In this document: in pieces, positions 1 through 7,461 of the stretch
How positions within the stretch are numbered: the first letter of the stretch is position 1
How the letters are laid out: the number at the start of each line of letters is the position of its first letter
DNA from: Pantoea sp. 18069
GTDB lineage: Bacteria; Pseudomonadota; Gammaproteobacteria; Burkholderiales; Burkholderiaceae_C
Reading direction: 5' to 3'
Assembly: GCF_902706035.1 (NCBI RefSeq)
Contig: NZ_CACSJA010000009.1
Coordinates: forward strand, 1 to 64,000
Length of the DNA: 64,000 bases
The notes under the pieces: generated by a model
Told to the model about the DNA's origin: nothing
The model's input: the letters and a program-made list of their open reading frames with translations, nothing else
Database searches by the model: none
Made by a program: the position numbers and the translations under genes

Positions 1-270
1 CACGGCTACGCCCAGCTGGACTTCGCCAGTCAAAGCGTCCACTGCCGCCACCTCGCGGACCAGCGCGAGCCCCGTAGTCTTGCTCCCCGGGTCGATTTTC
101 AGACGCAGAGGCTGGAATTCGCAGTCGCCGGCCTGACGGTCGACCAGTCGGACGACCATAGGCAGGAGGCGATGCACGCGCGCCCGGCCGCGGTCCAGCA
201 ACAGCCGGGCCCGCTTTTCGGTGCACGGCATCAAAGCCTTGCCATGGATGTCCAACACAAAAACCGCCAC
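1..270 (-). CDS. iscB: IscB RNA-guided endonuclease, N-terminal 90 codons (partial)
   Basis: IscB is the transposon-encoded ancestor of Cas9 and uses an omegaRNA guide to cut DNA. The frame starts with GTG at 270, five bases after AGGAG at 276-280, and reads open to the window edge. Residues 10-30 match the N-terminal PLMP region (GKALMPCTEKRARLLL). Residues 58-70 (KIDPGSKTTGLAL) match the RuvC-I motif with the catalytic Asp at about residue 60, the spacing expected for IscB. The HNH, RuvC-II/III and target-interaction parts lie outside the window, so intactness of the nuclease cannot be judged. A TnpB/IS1341 protein is less likely because TnpB has a long N-terminal region before RuvC-I. Identification is strong; activity is unknown. 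Confidence 0.88.
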   Translation of the reverse strand, partial: MAVFVLDIHGKALMPCTEKRARLLLDRGRARVHRLLPMVVRLVDRQAGDCEFQPLRLKIDPGSKTTGLALVREVAAVDALTGEVQLGVAV

Positions 271-612
271 ATCGACTCCTGATCACAAGCGCTGCAATCT
301 GTGCAGCCAGGCTGTCTTTCCAGCGGTCAGCCCTTACGGGCCTGGTGACGGGGCGCGTGATTTCTCACGAACCCGCTCCCCTCGGGAATGTCGACAACCG
401 GCTCCAGCCTTTGCGGGCTGCGATCACGACCTTCGGACCTTTACCTTTGTCCTGCATGATCAAGATCTTGCAGAGCAGCGAACTGAGGAAGCATTCGCTG
501 GTGCGTCTGAACGACCTGCTGTCAACGTAGCGGGTTGGGTACCGCTTTCCCTGGTCAATCTGGCTTGATTCCTTTCAGTTCCAAGCCCCGTCTTTTAGGG
601 CGGGGTAATTGA
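271..612 (-). ncRNA. Predicted omegaRNA (IscB guide RNA) region
   Basis: About 340 bases immediately upstream of iscB contain no convincing protein frame but several strong minus-strand hairpins. A 7-bp stem with a 6-base loop lies at 586-605. CGTGA-GAAA-TCACG (356-369) and GCCC-GTAA-GGGC (330-341) are both closed by GNRA-type tetraloops. In IscB systems the omegaRNA is encoded directly upstream of the nuclease and runs into its ribosome-binding region, with the guide at the 5' end taken from DNA beside the element. The exact ends here are not known: the 3' end is placed at the start codon, and the guide probably begins at or beyond 606. Small RNA sequencing or a covariance search would settle both. 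Confidence 0.7.
586..605 (-). repeat. Terminal hairpin of the iscB element
   Basis: CCCCGTC at 586-592 pairs with GGCGGGG at 599-605 (one G-T wobble) around a six-base loop. Subterminal hairpins of this sort mark the ends of IS200/IS605-family elements and form the first stem of IscB omegaRNAs. It is followed on the host side by TAATTGACC. Confidence 0.65.
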
Positions 613-765
613 CCTCTTGAGCGTATCGATCTCGCCGCTTGCCCAGCGGCAGGCGCGCGACGGAATACACCGGTCGGCGCGCATGCATGGACCTGCGGCA
701 TGGCCGGCGCGCGTCCAGAGATTCTGGCCTGCCAGTCCGGCTGACCGGCCCGGTGTCGAACGCTG

Positions 766-1356
766 CTAGCGCCGCGGTCGCTGCGCCTGCGGCCAGACCA
801 CGCCGTTGTCGTTGAGGATGGCGTCCAGCGGCAGGTCGTGCGGCTCGGGCACGAAGTCGTCGAGGTAGCCGCAGGTAAAGCCCAGCCCCACGGTGAACGG
901 GCGCGGCGTGAGCGTGGCCAGCGTGCGGTCGTAGAAACCGCCGCCATAGCCGAGCCGGTAGCCGCCCGGGGCATAACCGACGCAGGGCACGAACAGCAGC
1001 GTGGGCACGACCACTTCGGTGTCCTTGGGCTTGGGAATGCCGTAGGCATCCTCTTCCATCGGGCAGCCCGGGTACCAGAGGTGAAAGCTCAGGGTCTTGT
1101 GGACCTTGTCGATCACCGGCAGGCCTATGCGCCGGCGCTGGCCGTCGCGCTGCAGCTCGCCATCTTCCTTCCAGCGGTGCAGGGCTGGCAAGGGGTCAAA
1201 CTCTCCTTTGATGGGCCAATAGGCGCCAATCACGGTATCGGGCCGATCAATGAGCCAAAATCGCATGACCTGTTGCAACAGGTCCGCGCGGTCCAGTCGA
1301 TCCGTAAGGTTCAACCGCTGTTCGATCAATGCGCGCCGTAAGGCTGCTTTGTCCAT
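766..1356 (-). CDS. fau: 5-formyltetrahydrofolate cyclo-ligase
   Basis: The product (196 aa) should convert 5-formyl-THF to 5,10-methenyl-THF using ATP, recycling folate in the cytosol. The family's ATP/substrate motif GYGGGFYDRTLA is near the C-terminus, preceded by the usual VPCVGYAPGGYRLG segment. The start at 1356 (MDKAALRRAL) follows GGAGG on the minus strand; the frame stays open upstream, but that extension has no family similarity and would run into slt. The gene is divergent from slt with only 13 bp between start codons, so its promoter must lie inside slt. It is also the nearest host gene to the iscB element. Confidence 0.9.
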   Translation of the reverse strand: MDKAALRRALIEQRLNLTDRLDRADLLQQVMRFWLIDRPDTVIGAYWPIKGEFDPLPALHRWKEDGELQRDGQRRRIGLPVIDKVHKTLSFHLWYPGCPMEEDAYGIPKPKDTEVVVPTLLFVPCVGYAPGGYRLGYGGGFYDRTLATLTPRPFTVGLGFTCGYLDDFVPEPHDLPLDAILNDNGVVWPQAQRPRR

Positions 1357-1369
1357 CACATAATCCTCC

Positions 1370-3352
1370 ATGCACTGGCTCAAGATTCTGACACCGCTTC
1401 TCGCGGCAACCCTCTGGACCACGGCTTCGCCGCTGGTGGTGGCACAAATCCGTGGCGACGATGCGTTGCTCGCCATGCAGCAAGCCTACCGCAAAGGCGA
1501 CCGCAATCAGCTCGCTCAGCTGTTGCCCGCCGTGCGCGGCCACGGGCTCGAACCCTGGGGCGCCTACTGGGAGCTGCGCGCGCGGCTCAATGAGGCGCAG
1601 CCCGACGAGGTGCAGTCGTTCCTCAAACGCTGGGCCGGCAGCTACCACGAAGACCGGCTGCGCAACGACTGGCTGCTGCTGCTGGGCCAGCGCCGCGAAT
1701 GGGGGCAGTTCGAGCAGATGCTGCCGGGCTACCGCATGCAGGATGACCGCGCGGTGCGCTGCTATGCGCTGACCATTGAGCAGATCGAAGGCCGCACCGG
1801 CGAGGCGCAGGCGCAGGAAGTGCGCGACCTCTGGTATGCCCAGCGCGATGCCGAAGATGCCTGCACCAACGCGGCCGCGAACTTCTATGCCGCCAAGCAG
1901 ATGCCGGCCAGCGACATCTGGCGCAAGGCGCGCCTGGCCGCCGATGCCAACCGCCAGCGCGCGGTGCGCGATGCGGTGCAGATGGTCGCACCCGAGTCGC
2001 TGCCCCTGGTCAGCGAGCTGTTTGCGTCGCCGATCAAATTCCTCACGGGCCCGCGCATGGCGCGCGGCCAGGTGCGCAAGGAACTGGGCCTGCTGGCCTT
2101 GATCCGCCTGGCGGCCAACGACCCGGCCCAGGCCGCGGCCCAGCTCGAGAGCCGCTGGAACGGTGTGCTCACGGCCGAGGAGCGCAACTGGGCCTGGGCA
2201 GCGATCGGCAAGCAGGCCGCGTTCAAGCTGCAGCCCGAGGCCCAGGGCTATTTCGCCAACGTGCGCCAGGACAAGGACCTCAACGACGAACTGCTGGGCT
2301 GGAAAGTGCGCACCGCCTTGCGCGCCAGCCAGTGGCGCCAGGTCACGCGCGCCATCGATGCGATGAGCCCCCAGGGCCAGGCCGACAGCACCTGGGTCTA
2401 CTGGAAAGCCAAATCGCTGCTGGCCCCGCATGGCGGCGACGCCGAGCGCGCCCAGGCGCGCCAGCTGTTCGAAAGCATTGCCGGGCCCGGCGGCTTCTAC
2501 GAGCAGCTCGCGCTCGAGGAACTGGGCCAGCGCGTGACGGTGCCAGCCGCACCCGCGGCCATCACGGCGCAGGAAAAAGCGGCGGTGCTGGCCAACCCCG
2601 GGCTGCAGCGCGGCCTGCAGGCGATACAGCTGGGCCTGCGCAGCGAAGGTGTGCGCGAGTGGAATTACGCGACCAACCTGCACACGCCGGGCGGCATGGA
2701 CGAACGCTCGCTGCTTGCCGCGGCCGAACTGGCCTGCCAGCGTGAAGTCTGGGACCGCTGCATCAACACCAGCGAGCGCACGCGCAGCGAAGTCGACTGG
2801 AACCAGCGCTACCCCATGCCGTTCCACGACACGGTGATCGCGCGTTCGCGCATGATCGGCCTCGACCCGGCCTATGTCTACGGACTGATACGCCAGGAAA
2901 GCCGCTTCATCATGAATGCGCGCTCGGGCGTCGGTGCTTCGGGCCTGATGCAGGTCATGCCCGCGACCGCGCGCTGGACCGCGCGCAAGATCGGCATGAC
3001 GGACTTCACGCCGGGCATGATCAACGACCGCGAGGTCAACATCACCATAGGCACGGCCTACCTCAAGCTCGCGCTCGACGACTTCGACGGCTCGATGGCG
3101 ATGGCCGCAGCCGGCTACAACGCCGGCCCGGGCCGCCCGCGCGCGTGGCGCAACGGGCCGGTGCTCGACGCCGCGATCTGGGCAGAGAACGTGCCGTTCA
3201 CCGAAACGCGCGACTACGTGAAGAAGGTGCTGGCCAATACCACCGCCTACGCGGCGCTGATCTCCAGCCAGCCCCAGTCGCTCAAGTCGCGCCTGGGCAC
3301 GGTGGGGCCGCGCCCGATCAACGAGCCCGAGCCCAACAAGGACTTGCCTTAA
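1370..3352 (+). CDS. slt: Soluble lytic murein transglycosylase (Slt70-like)
   Basis: This 660-aa periplasmic enzyme cleaves the MurNAc-GlcNAc bond of peptidoglycan with formation of 1,6-anhydroMurNAc. Residues 1-25 form a signal peptide ending near VVAQ. A long helical, superhelix-like region follows. The C-terminal catalytic domain contains RQESRF (the catalytic Glu), GLMQVMPATA and AAAGYNAGPGRPRAW, the standard family 1A motifs. The start is forced: an in-frame stop lies nine bases upstream, and no purine-rich ribosome site precedes the ATG, so the message may be leaderless or translated weakly. Its stop codon overlaps the stop of the convergent hydrolase gene in the tetranucleotide TTAA. 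Confidence 0.92.
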   Translation: MHWLKILTPLLAATLWTTASPLVVAQIRGDDALLAMQQAYRKGDRNQLAQLLPAVRGHGLEPWGAYWELRARLNEAQPDEVQSFLKRWAGSYHEDRLRNDWLLLLGQRREWGQFEQMLPGYRMQDDRAVRCYALTIEQIEGRTGEAQAQEVRDLWYAQRDAEDACTNAAANFYAAKQMPASDIWRKARLAADANRQRAVRDAVQMVAPESLPLVSELFASPIKFLTGPRMARGQVRKELGLLALIRLAANDPAQAAAQLESRWNGVLTAEERNWAWAAIGKQAAFKLQPEAQGYFANVRQDKDLNDELLGWKVRTALRASQWRQVTRAIDAMSPQGQADSTWVYWKAKSLLAPHGGDAERAQARQLFESIAGPGGFYEQLALEELGQRVTVPAAPAAITAQEKAAVLANPGLQRGLQAIQLGLRSEGVREWNYATNLHTPGGMDERSLLAAAELACQREVWDRCINTSERTRSEVDWNQRYPMPFHDTVIARSRMIGLDPAYVYGLIRQESRFIMNARSGVGASGLMQVMPATARWTARKIGMTDFTPGMINDREVNITIGTAYLKLALDDFDGSMAMAAAGYNAGPGRPRAWRNGPVLDAAIWAENVPFTETRDYVKKVLANTTAYAALISSQPQSLKSRLGTVGPRPINEPEPNKDLP

Positions 3353-4257
3353 ACGTTGTATAGCTGCCCGGCCTCGCGCCGGGCCGCACCCACGGCGACC
3401 AGTTCATCGACCAGGGCCGTGGTCCAGGCCGCGGGCGCGGTCTGCGAAAAATGCCGTGCATGCAGCTGCACCAGATAGGGCGTGGCCTCGGTCCAGGCCT
3501 GCAGCGCGCACGCGTCTATGTGCTGCCATTCCAGCAGCTTGAACTTGATCAGCACCTTGGCCGCATGGCGCGCGTGGCGCAGCGGCGACTGCACGAAGCC
3601 CGCAAGGCGTGCGCGCGCCGCAGCCAGCGCGGCCGCCACGTTCTGGAATATCGGGCCATGGCCGGGAATGACGGTCAAGGGCGCGAGACGCTCGATCAGG
3701 TCCAGCGTGGCGCCGACTTCGGCAAACGCGTCCTCGCCGTCGAGTTCGGGAAACACCACGCCAAAGCCTTTTTCCCAGAGCGCATCGGCCGAAATCAGCA
3801 GCCGGGCCTCGGGCTCGAACAGCACCACCGAATGCGGGTCGTGGCCGGGCGCGGCGTGGATCTGCCAGGGCCGCCCGCCCAGCGAGACGTCGCTGCCGGG
3901 CTGGAGCGTGGCGTCGATGCGAAAGCGCGGGCATTGCTGGCCCGTGGGCACATAGCCCAGCGCCTGTGCATCCCAGTCGCGCACCTGGGCCGCCTGGCCC
4001 GGCGCGATGGCGGTGTGCACGCCCGGCCAGGCCGCCTGCAGCGCGGCATTGCCGCCGCAGTGATCGCTGTGCAGATGGGTGTTGAGAATGCGCGCCAGCG
4101 GCTGCGTGCCCAGGGCCGAGCGCACCAGTTGCACGGTCTGTTCGGCATGGATGCAGTAGCCGGTGTCGACCAGCGCGGCGTCCGATGGCGCGGCGGCGTC
4201 GGGCCCGGTGAACAGCACGCTGTTCGCCGACAGCCAGCCGCGCTCGAGCACGGTCAT
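3349..4257 (-). CDS. Metallo-beta-lactamase-fold hydrolase
   Basis: A 302-aa MBL-fold protein. Metal-binding motifs are THLHSDHCGG (about residues 60-69), APGHDPHS (137-143), the Asp of SADALW (about 158) and IPGHGP (197-202), so two zinc ions are expected. The C-terminal ~80 residues form a winged-helix-like region seen in MBL hydrolases of this length. The start at 4257 (MTVLERGW) fits the domain start; the open frame continues upstream only as an out-of-frame reading of fadD. It lies 35 bp downstream of the acyl-CoA ligase and is probably co-transcribed. A thioesterase or lactonase-type role is possible, but the substrate is not readable from sequence. Confidence 0.82.
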   Translation of the reverse strand: MTVLERGWLSANSVLFTGPDAAAPSDAALVDTGYCIHAEQTVQLVRSALGTQPLARILNTHLHSDHCGGNAALQAAWPGVHTAIAPGQAAQVRDWDAQALGYVPTGQQCPRFRIDATLQPGSDVSLGGRPWQIHAAPGHDPHSVVLFEPEARLLISADALWEKGFGVVFPELDGEDAFAEVGATLDLIERLAPLTVIPGHGPIFQNVAAALAAARARLAGFVQSPLRHARHAAKVLIKFKLLEWQHIDACALQAWTEATPYLVQLHARHFSQTAPAAWTTALVDELVAVGAARREAGQLYNV

Positions 4258-4292
4258 TTCGGGCCACAGCGCGCCCGCGGCGTGAGCGCGGC

Positions 4293-5978
4293 TCACTGCG
4301 GCGAGCGCAGCGCGCGCCGCAGGATCTTGCCGACATTGGTCTTGGGCAGCGCGTCGCGGAACTCGATGTACTTGGGCCGCTTGTAGCCCGTGAGGTTTTC
4401 GCTGCAGTAGCGCAGCACCGCTTCCTCGTCGAGCGCCGTGCTGCTGCGCACGACGAACACCTTGATCGCCTCGCCCTGCTTTTCGTCGGGCACGCCTATG
4501 GCCGCGCATTCGACCACATGCGGGCACAGCGAAATCACGTTCTCGAGTTCGTTCGGATAGACGTTGAAGCCGCTGACCAGGATCATGTCCTTCTTGCGGT
4601 CGATGATGCGCACGCAGCCCTGGCCATCCATCTGGCCCACGTCGCCGGTGCGCAGGTAGCCGTCGTCGGTGAAGGCCTTGGCGGTTTCCTGCGGCTGGTT
4701 GTAATAGCCGGTCATCACATTCGGGCCCTGGATGCACAGCTCGCCCGGCAGACCCAGCGGCAGGTTCTGGCCGTTCTCGTCCTTGATGGTGATCGATATG
4801 CCCGGCAGCGGCAGGCCGATGTGGCCCGTGAACTCGGGGTTGGTGACGGGGTTGTTGGTGCCGATGGCGCAGGTTTCGCTCATGCCCCAGCCTTCGATCA
4901 TGGTGCTGCCCGTGACTTTCTTCCACTCGCGCGCCGTGCCTTCGGACGCGGCCATGCCGCCGGCCTGGGTCAGGTACAGGCTGGAGAAATCGAGGGCGCG
5001 GAACTGCGGGTTCTGCAGCAGCGCGTTGAACAGCGTGTTCACGCCGGGCAGCAGGTGGAAGGGGCGTTTTTTCAGCACACCGACGAACTTGGCGATGTCG
5101 CGCGGGTTGGGAATCAGGCTCAGGCTCGAGCCCTGGCGGATGGCGAGCAGGCACAGCGTGAGCGCGAAGATATGGTAGAGCGGCAGCGCGGCGATGCTGT
5201 GCAGCTTGCGGCGGTCGGGCAGACTGCTCAGCGCGGGCGCGAACCAGGCTTCGGCCTGCAGCGTCGCGGCAATGATGTTGCGGTGCGTCAGGATCGCGCC
5301 CTTGGACAGTCCCGTGGTGCCGCCGGTGTATTGCAGGAAGGCGATCGAGTCCGGCGTCGCCGGGCTGGGGCGCAGCGTGCGCTGCGCGCCCAGCGCCAGC
5401 GCCTGGGGAAAGGTCGTGACCTGGCGGCCGTCTGTCAGCGCCAGCGTATAGGGCGGCACCATCTTTGCGAGATGGCGCGCGGCAAAGCGTATCCAGCGGC
5501 CATAGACCGGGCCCAGCAGGTCGCCCAGCGAAGTGATGCAGATCTGCTGGATGGGCGTGCGCTCGAGCACGCTGCCCAGCGTATGGGCGAAGTTCTCGAG
5601 GATGACGATGGCGCTCGCGCCCGAGTCCTTGAGCTGGTGCTCGAGTTCGCGCGCGGTGTAGAGCGGGTTGACGTTGACGCAGGTATAGCCCGCGCGCAGC
5701 ACCGCGGCCATGGTCACGGCGAACTGCGGCACATTGGGCAGCATGATGGCCACGCGCGCACCGGGCTCCAGCCCCAGGCCCTGCAGCCAGGCACCGAGCT
5801 GCTGCGAGAGCTGGTCGAGCTCGCGGTAATGCATCCAGTGGTCCATGCAGACCGAAAACGGCTGGTCGGCGTTCTTCTTCAGCGATTCCTCGATCAGCTG
5901 GGCCACCGATCGGTAGGCACCGGCATCGATATCGTGGGGAACGTCAGCGGGATAGTTCTGCAGCCAGAGAGGATCCAT
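4293..5978 (-). CDS. fadD: Long-chain fatty acid--CoA ligase (AMP-forming)
   Basis: A 561-aa ANL-superfamily ligase that activates fatty acids to acyl-CoA through an acyl-AMP intermediate. Visible motifs are the phosphate loop YTGGTTGLSKGA (about residue 215), GWGMSET, the linker DRKKDMILVSGFNVYPNE and the C-terminal catalytic Lys in TNVGKILRRAL. Length and motif spacing match bacterial FadD. The start at 5978 (MDPLWLQNYPADVPHDI) matches family N-termini; AAGG lies about nine bases upstream. The open frame extends a further 61 codons into repeat-rich intergenic DNA, which is judged non-coding. The MBL-fold hydrolase follows, probably in the same transcript. Confidence 0.9.
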   Translation of the reverse strand: MDPLWLQNYPADVPHDIDAGAYRSVAQLIEESLKKNADQPFSVCMDHWMHYRELDQLSQQLGAWLQGLGLEPGARVAIMLPNVPQFAVTMAAVLRAGYTCVNVNPLYTARELEHQLKDSGASAIVILENFAHTLGSVLERTPIQQICITSLGDLLGPVYGRWIRFAARHLAKMVPPYTLALTDGRQVTTFPQALALGAQRTLRPSPATPDSIAFLQYTGGTTGLSKGAILTHRNIIAATLQAEAWFAPALSSLPDRRKLHSIAALPLYHIFALTLCLLAIRQGSSLSLIPNPRDIAKFVGVLKKRPFHLLPGVNTLFNALLQNPQFRALDFSSLYLTQAGGMAASEGTAREWKKVTGSTMIEGWGMSETCAIGTNNPVTNPEFTGHIGLPLPGISITIKDENGQNLPLGLPGELCIQGPNVMTGYYNQPQETAKAFTDDGYLRTGDVGQMDGQGCVRIIDRKKDMILVSGFNVYPNELENVISLCPHVVECAAIGVPDEKQGEAIKVFVVRSSTALDEEAVLRYCSENLTGYKRPKYIEFRDALPKTNVGKILRRALRSPQ

Positions 5979-6120
5979 GCGAGTACAGCCTTGAATGTCG
6001 GAAGAATGACCTGGCGCAGCAGGCCGCGATGGGATCTGCCCATTCTGGAGCCGCCAGCCCGGGCTGTCCCCCGGGCTTGTCCTAGGGAATGTCCCGGGGA
6101 GGACAGCGCAAGAGGGTTTC

Positions 6121-6218
6121 CGTTCGCCCTGAGCAAGGTAGGCGAGCCGAGGTCTCGCCATGCGTTAACAAGAAACAGCGGGGCTTGAGGGCAGGCCGTT
6201 CATGGTTCGACAGGCTCA
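6121..6218 (+). repeat. Dispersed intergenic repeat, family A, copy 1
   Basis: About 98 bp that align over their length with 10191-10289, sharing the exact block GAGGGCAGGCCGTTCATGG. The ends are inverted versions of each other (CGTTCG at the start, CACGAA near the end), so the unit resembles a small MITE or a hairpin-forming intergenic element. It contains no gene. Confidence 0.75.
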
Positions 6219-6351
6219 CCACGAATGGTTAGTCGGCGTTCGCCATTAACTTGTCGAAGAGACGTCGCTCGTCGCTGTTTCCCCAAATCGCGCGCTTTCT
6301 AAGTCATTGATTTATTTGGCAAAAAAAGCTGTTTCTTGAGAGTCTGTCGAA

Positions 6352-6439
6352 GGGCCAAAGGGCCAAAGGGCCAAAGGGCCAAAGGGCCAAAGGGCCAAAG
6401 GGCCAAAGGGCCAAAGGGCCAAAGGGCCAAAGGGCCAAA
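6352..6439 (+). repeat. Octanucleotide tandem repeat, eleven copies of GGGCCAAA
   Basis: Eleven perfect head-to-tail copies of GGGCCAAA with a degenerate twelfth (GGGGCGAAA) at 6440-6448. The array ends 77 bp before the proposed ATG of the lipase-like gene at 6517. Perfect short repeats of this length are prone to slippage, so copy number probably varies between isolates. An 8-bp unit would change promoter or leader spacing rather than keep a reading frame. Confidence 0.95.
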
Positions 6440-6516
6440 GGGGCGAAAGATGGGGGTCCGCCGATAGCCAAGGGCGGCGCGGCGTGGTAAACCGCAGGCA
6501 TGACAGGTATGCAGGA

Positions 6517-7461
6517 ATGAACGCACGCTGGCAGCAGGCCTCCATCCTCGGCGGCTGGGCACTGGCCGTGCTCTGGCTCTGGTGGCAATGGCCGCAGTCG
6601 CCCGCGCTGGCGCTGGGCGGTGTGCTGGCGCTGTTGCTGTTTCCCGCGTGGAGCATAGGCACGCAATTCGTCTGCCTGCTGCTGGCACCGCGCGACGCCA
6701 TGGGCGAGCTGCCGCCGGTGGCGGCGCGCGCCATGCTGCGCGCCTTCCTGGCCGAAGTCGGGCTCGCCTACCGCATCTTCGGCTGGCGCCAGCCGTTTCG
6801 CACGCACGCGCTGGCCGATGACGTCGAGGCAGACGCAGGATCTGTGGGGGTGGTGCTGGTGCATGGCTATCTGTGCAACCGGGCTTTCTGGCAGCCCTGG
6901 CAGCGGCTGTTCGCGGCGCGCCGCATCCCCTGCATCGCGGTCACGCTCGAGCCGGCCTGGGGGTCGATCGACGACTGCGTGCCCGACCTGGATGCCGCCG
7001 TGCGGCGCATGGCCGGGATCTCGGGCCGCCCGCCCGTGGTGATCGGCCACAGCATGGGCGGGCTGGTGATACGCGCCTGGCTGCGCAGCCGCGGCGCTGT
7101 GGTCGCAGACGGCGTGAGCGAAGCCCAGGCCGCACAGCGTCTGCAGGCGCTGGTGGCGCGTGTGATCACGCTGGCCGCGCCGCACCGTGGCACCTGGATC
7201 GCGAATTTCAGCCACAGCCTCAACGGCCGGCAGATGCGCCTGGACAGCGACTGGCTGCGGACCCTGGCCGCCCAGGAACCACAGGCCCTGGCCGCGCGCA
7301 TGACCTGCTGGTATTCGAACTGCGACAACCTGGTGATGCCCGCGCTTGCTGCGACCTACCCCGGCGCCGACAACCGGCTGATCGTCGACCAGGCCCATGT
7401 GCAACTGGTGTTCGACGCGCAGCTCATGCAGGACTGCGCCGCGCTGGTGGAGCAGGCCTAG
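6517..7461 (+). CDS. Membrane-anchored alpha/beta hydrolase (lipase-like)
   Basis: A 314-aa alpha/beta hydrolase. Two hydrophobic segments at about residues 8-22 and 28-55 suggest N-terminal membrane insertion. The catalytic core shows the oxyanion-hole region VVLVHGYLCNRAFW and the nucleophile elbow GHSMGG (Ser at about residue 187); a His in the C-terminal QAHVQLVFD is the probable third triad member. The ATG at 6517 is chosen because the protein begins well there and a GCAGG precedes it; GTG at 6484 is an alternative. The octamer array lies just upstream and could affect expression. The stop overlaps that of phhA in CTAG. The substrate is unknown. Confidence 0.8.
   Translation: MNARWQQASILGGWALAVLWLWWQWPQSPALALGGVLALLLFPAWSIGTQFVCLLLAPRDAMGELPPVAARAMLRAFLAEVGLAYRIFGWRQPFRTHALADDVEADAGSVGVVLVHGYLCNRAFWQPWQRLFAARRIPCIAVTLEPAWGSIDDCVPDLDAAVRRMAGISGRPPVVIGHSMGGLVIRAWLRSRGAVVADGVSEAQAAQRLQALVARVITLAAPHRGTWIANFSHSLNGRQMRLDSDWLRTLAAQEPQALAARMTCWYSNCDNLVMPALAATYPGADNRLIVDQAHVQLVFDAQLMQDCAALVEQA

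Larger units (their letters stand above)
1..612 (-). mobile_element. End of an IS200/IS605-like (iscB-only) insertion element, cut by the window edge
   Basis: This segment carries the 5' part of iscB, a structured non-coding leader and a terminal hairpin at 586-605. Together these are the usual layout of one end of an iscB element. No tnpA transposase is visible in the part shown, so the copy may be iscB-only or have tnpA beyond the edge. The boundary near 606-612 is inferred from the hairpin; no target duplication is expected for this family. The flank towards 766 is taken to be host DNA downstream of the formyl-THF ligase gene. The other end lies outside the window. Confidence 0.55.
5979..6516. 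other. 538-bp intergenic region with a dispersed repeat and an octamer array
   Basis: This gap lies between the divergent starts of fadD and a lipase-like gene. It contains a copy of a ~100-bp dispersed repeat (6121-6218), an A+T-richer stretch around 6230-6350 and eleven 8-bp tandem repeats (6352-6439). Promoters for both flanking genes should lie here. The open frames across it are low-complexity readings of the octamer array and are not believed to be genes. Confidence 0.7.

Noticed and set aside
221..568. Open frame on the plus strand across the iscB leader
   Set aside because: It is antisense to a structured RNA region, has no family similarity by eye and overlaps the iscB start. It is explained by base composition.
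1340..1375. 6S RNA gene next to the formyl-THF ligase gene, as in many proteobacteria
   Set aside because: There is no room upstream of fau; slt starts 13 bp away. No 6S-like structure was seen downstream either.
6304..7404. Long minus-strand frames running through the octamer array
   Set aside because: They translate the 8-bp repeat into low-complexity Leu-Trp-Pro-Phe-Gly-Pro cycles and lie antisense to the lipase-like gene, which has real catalytic motifs.
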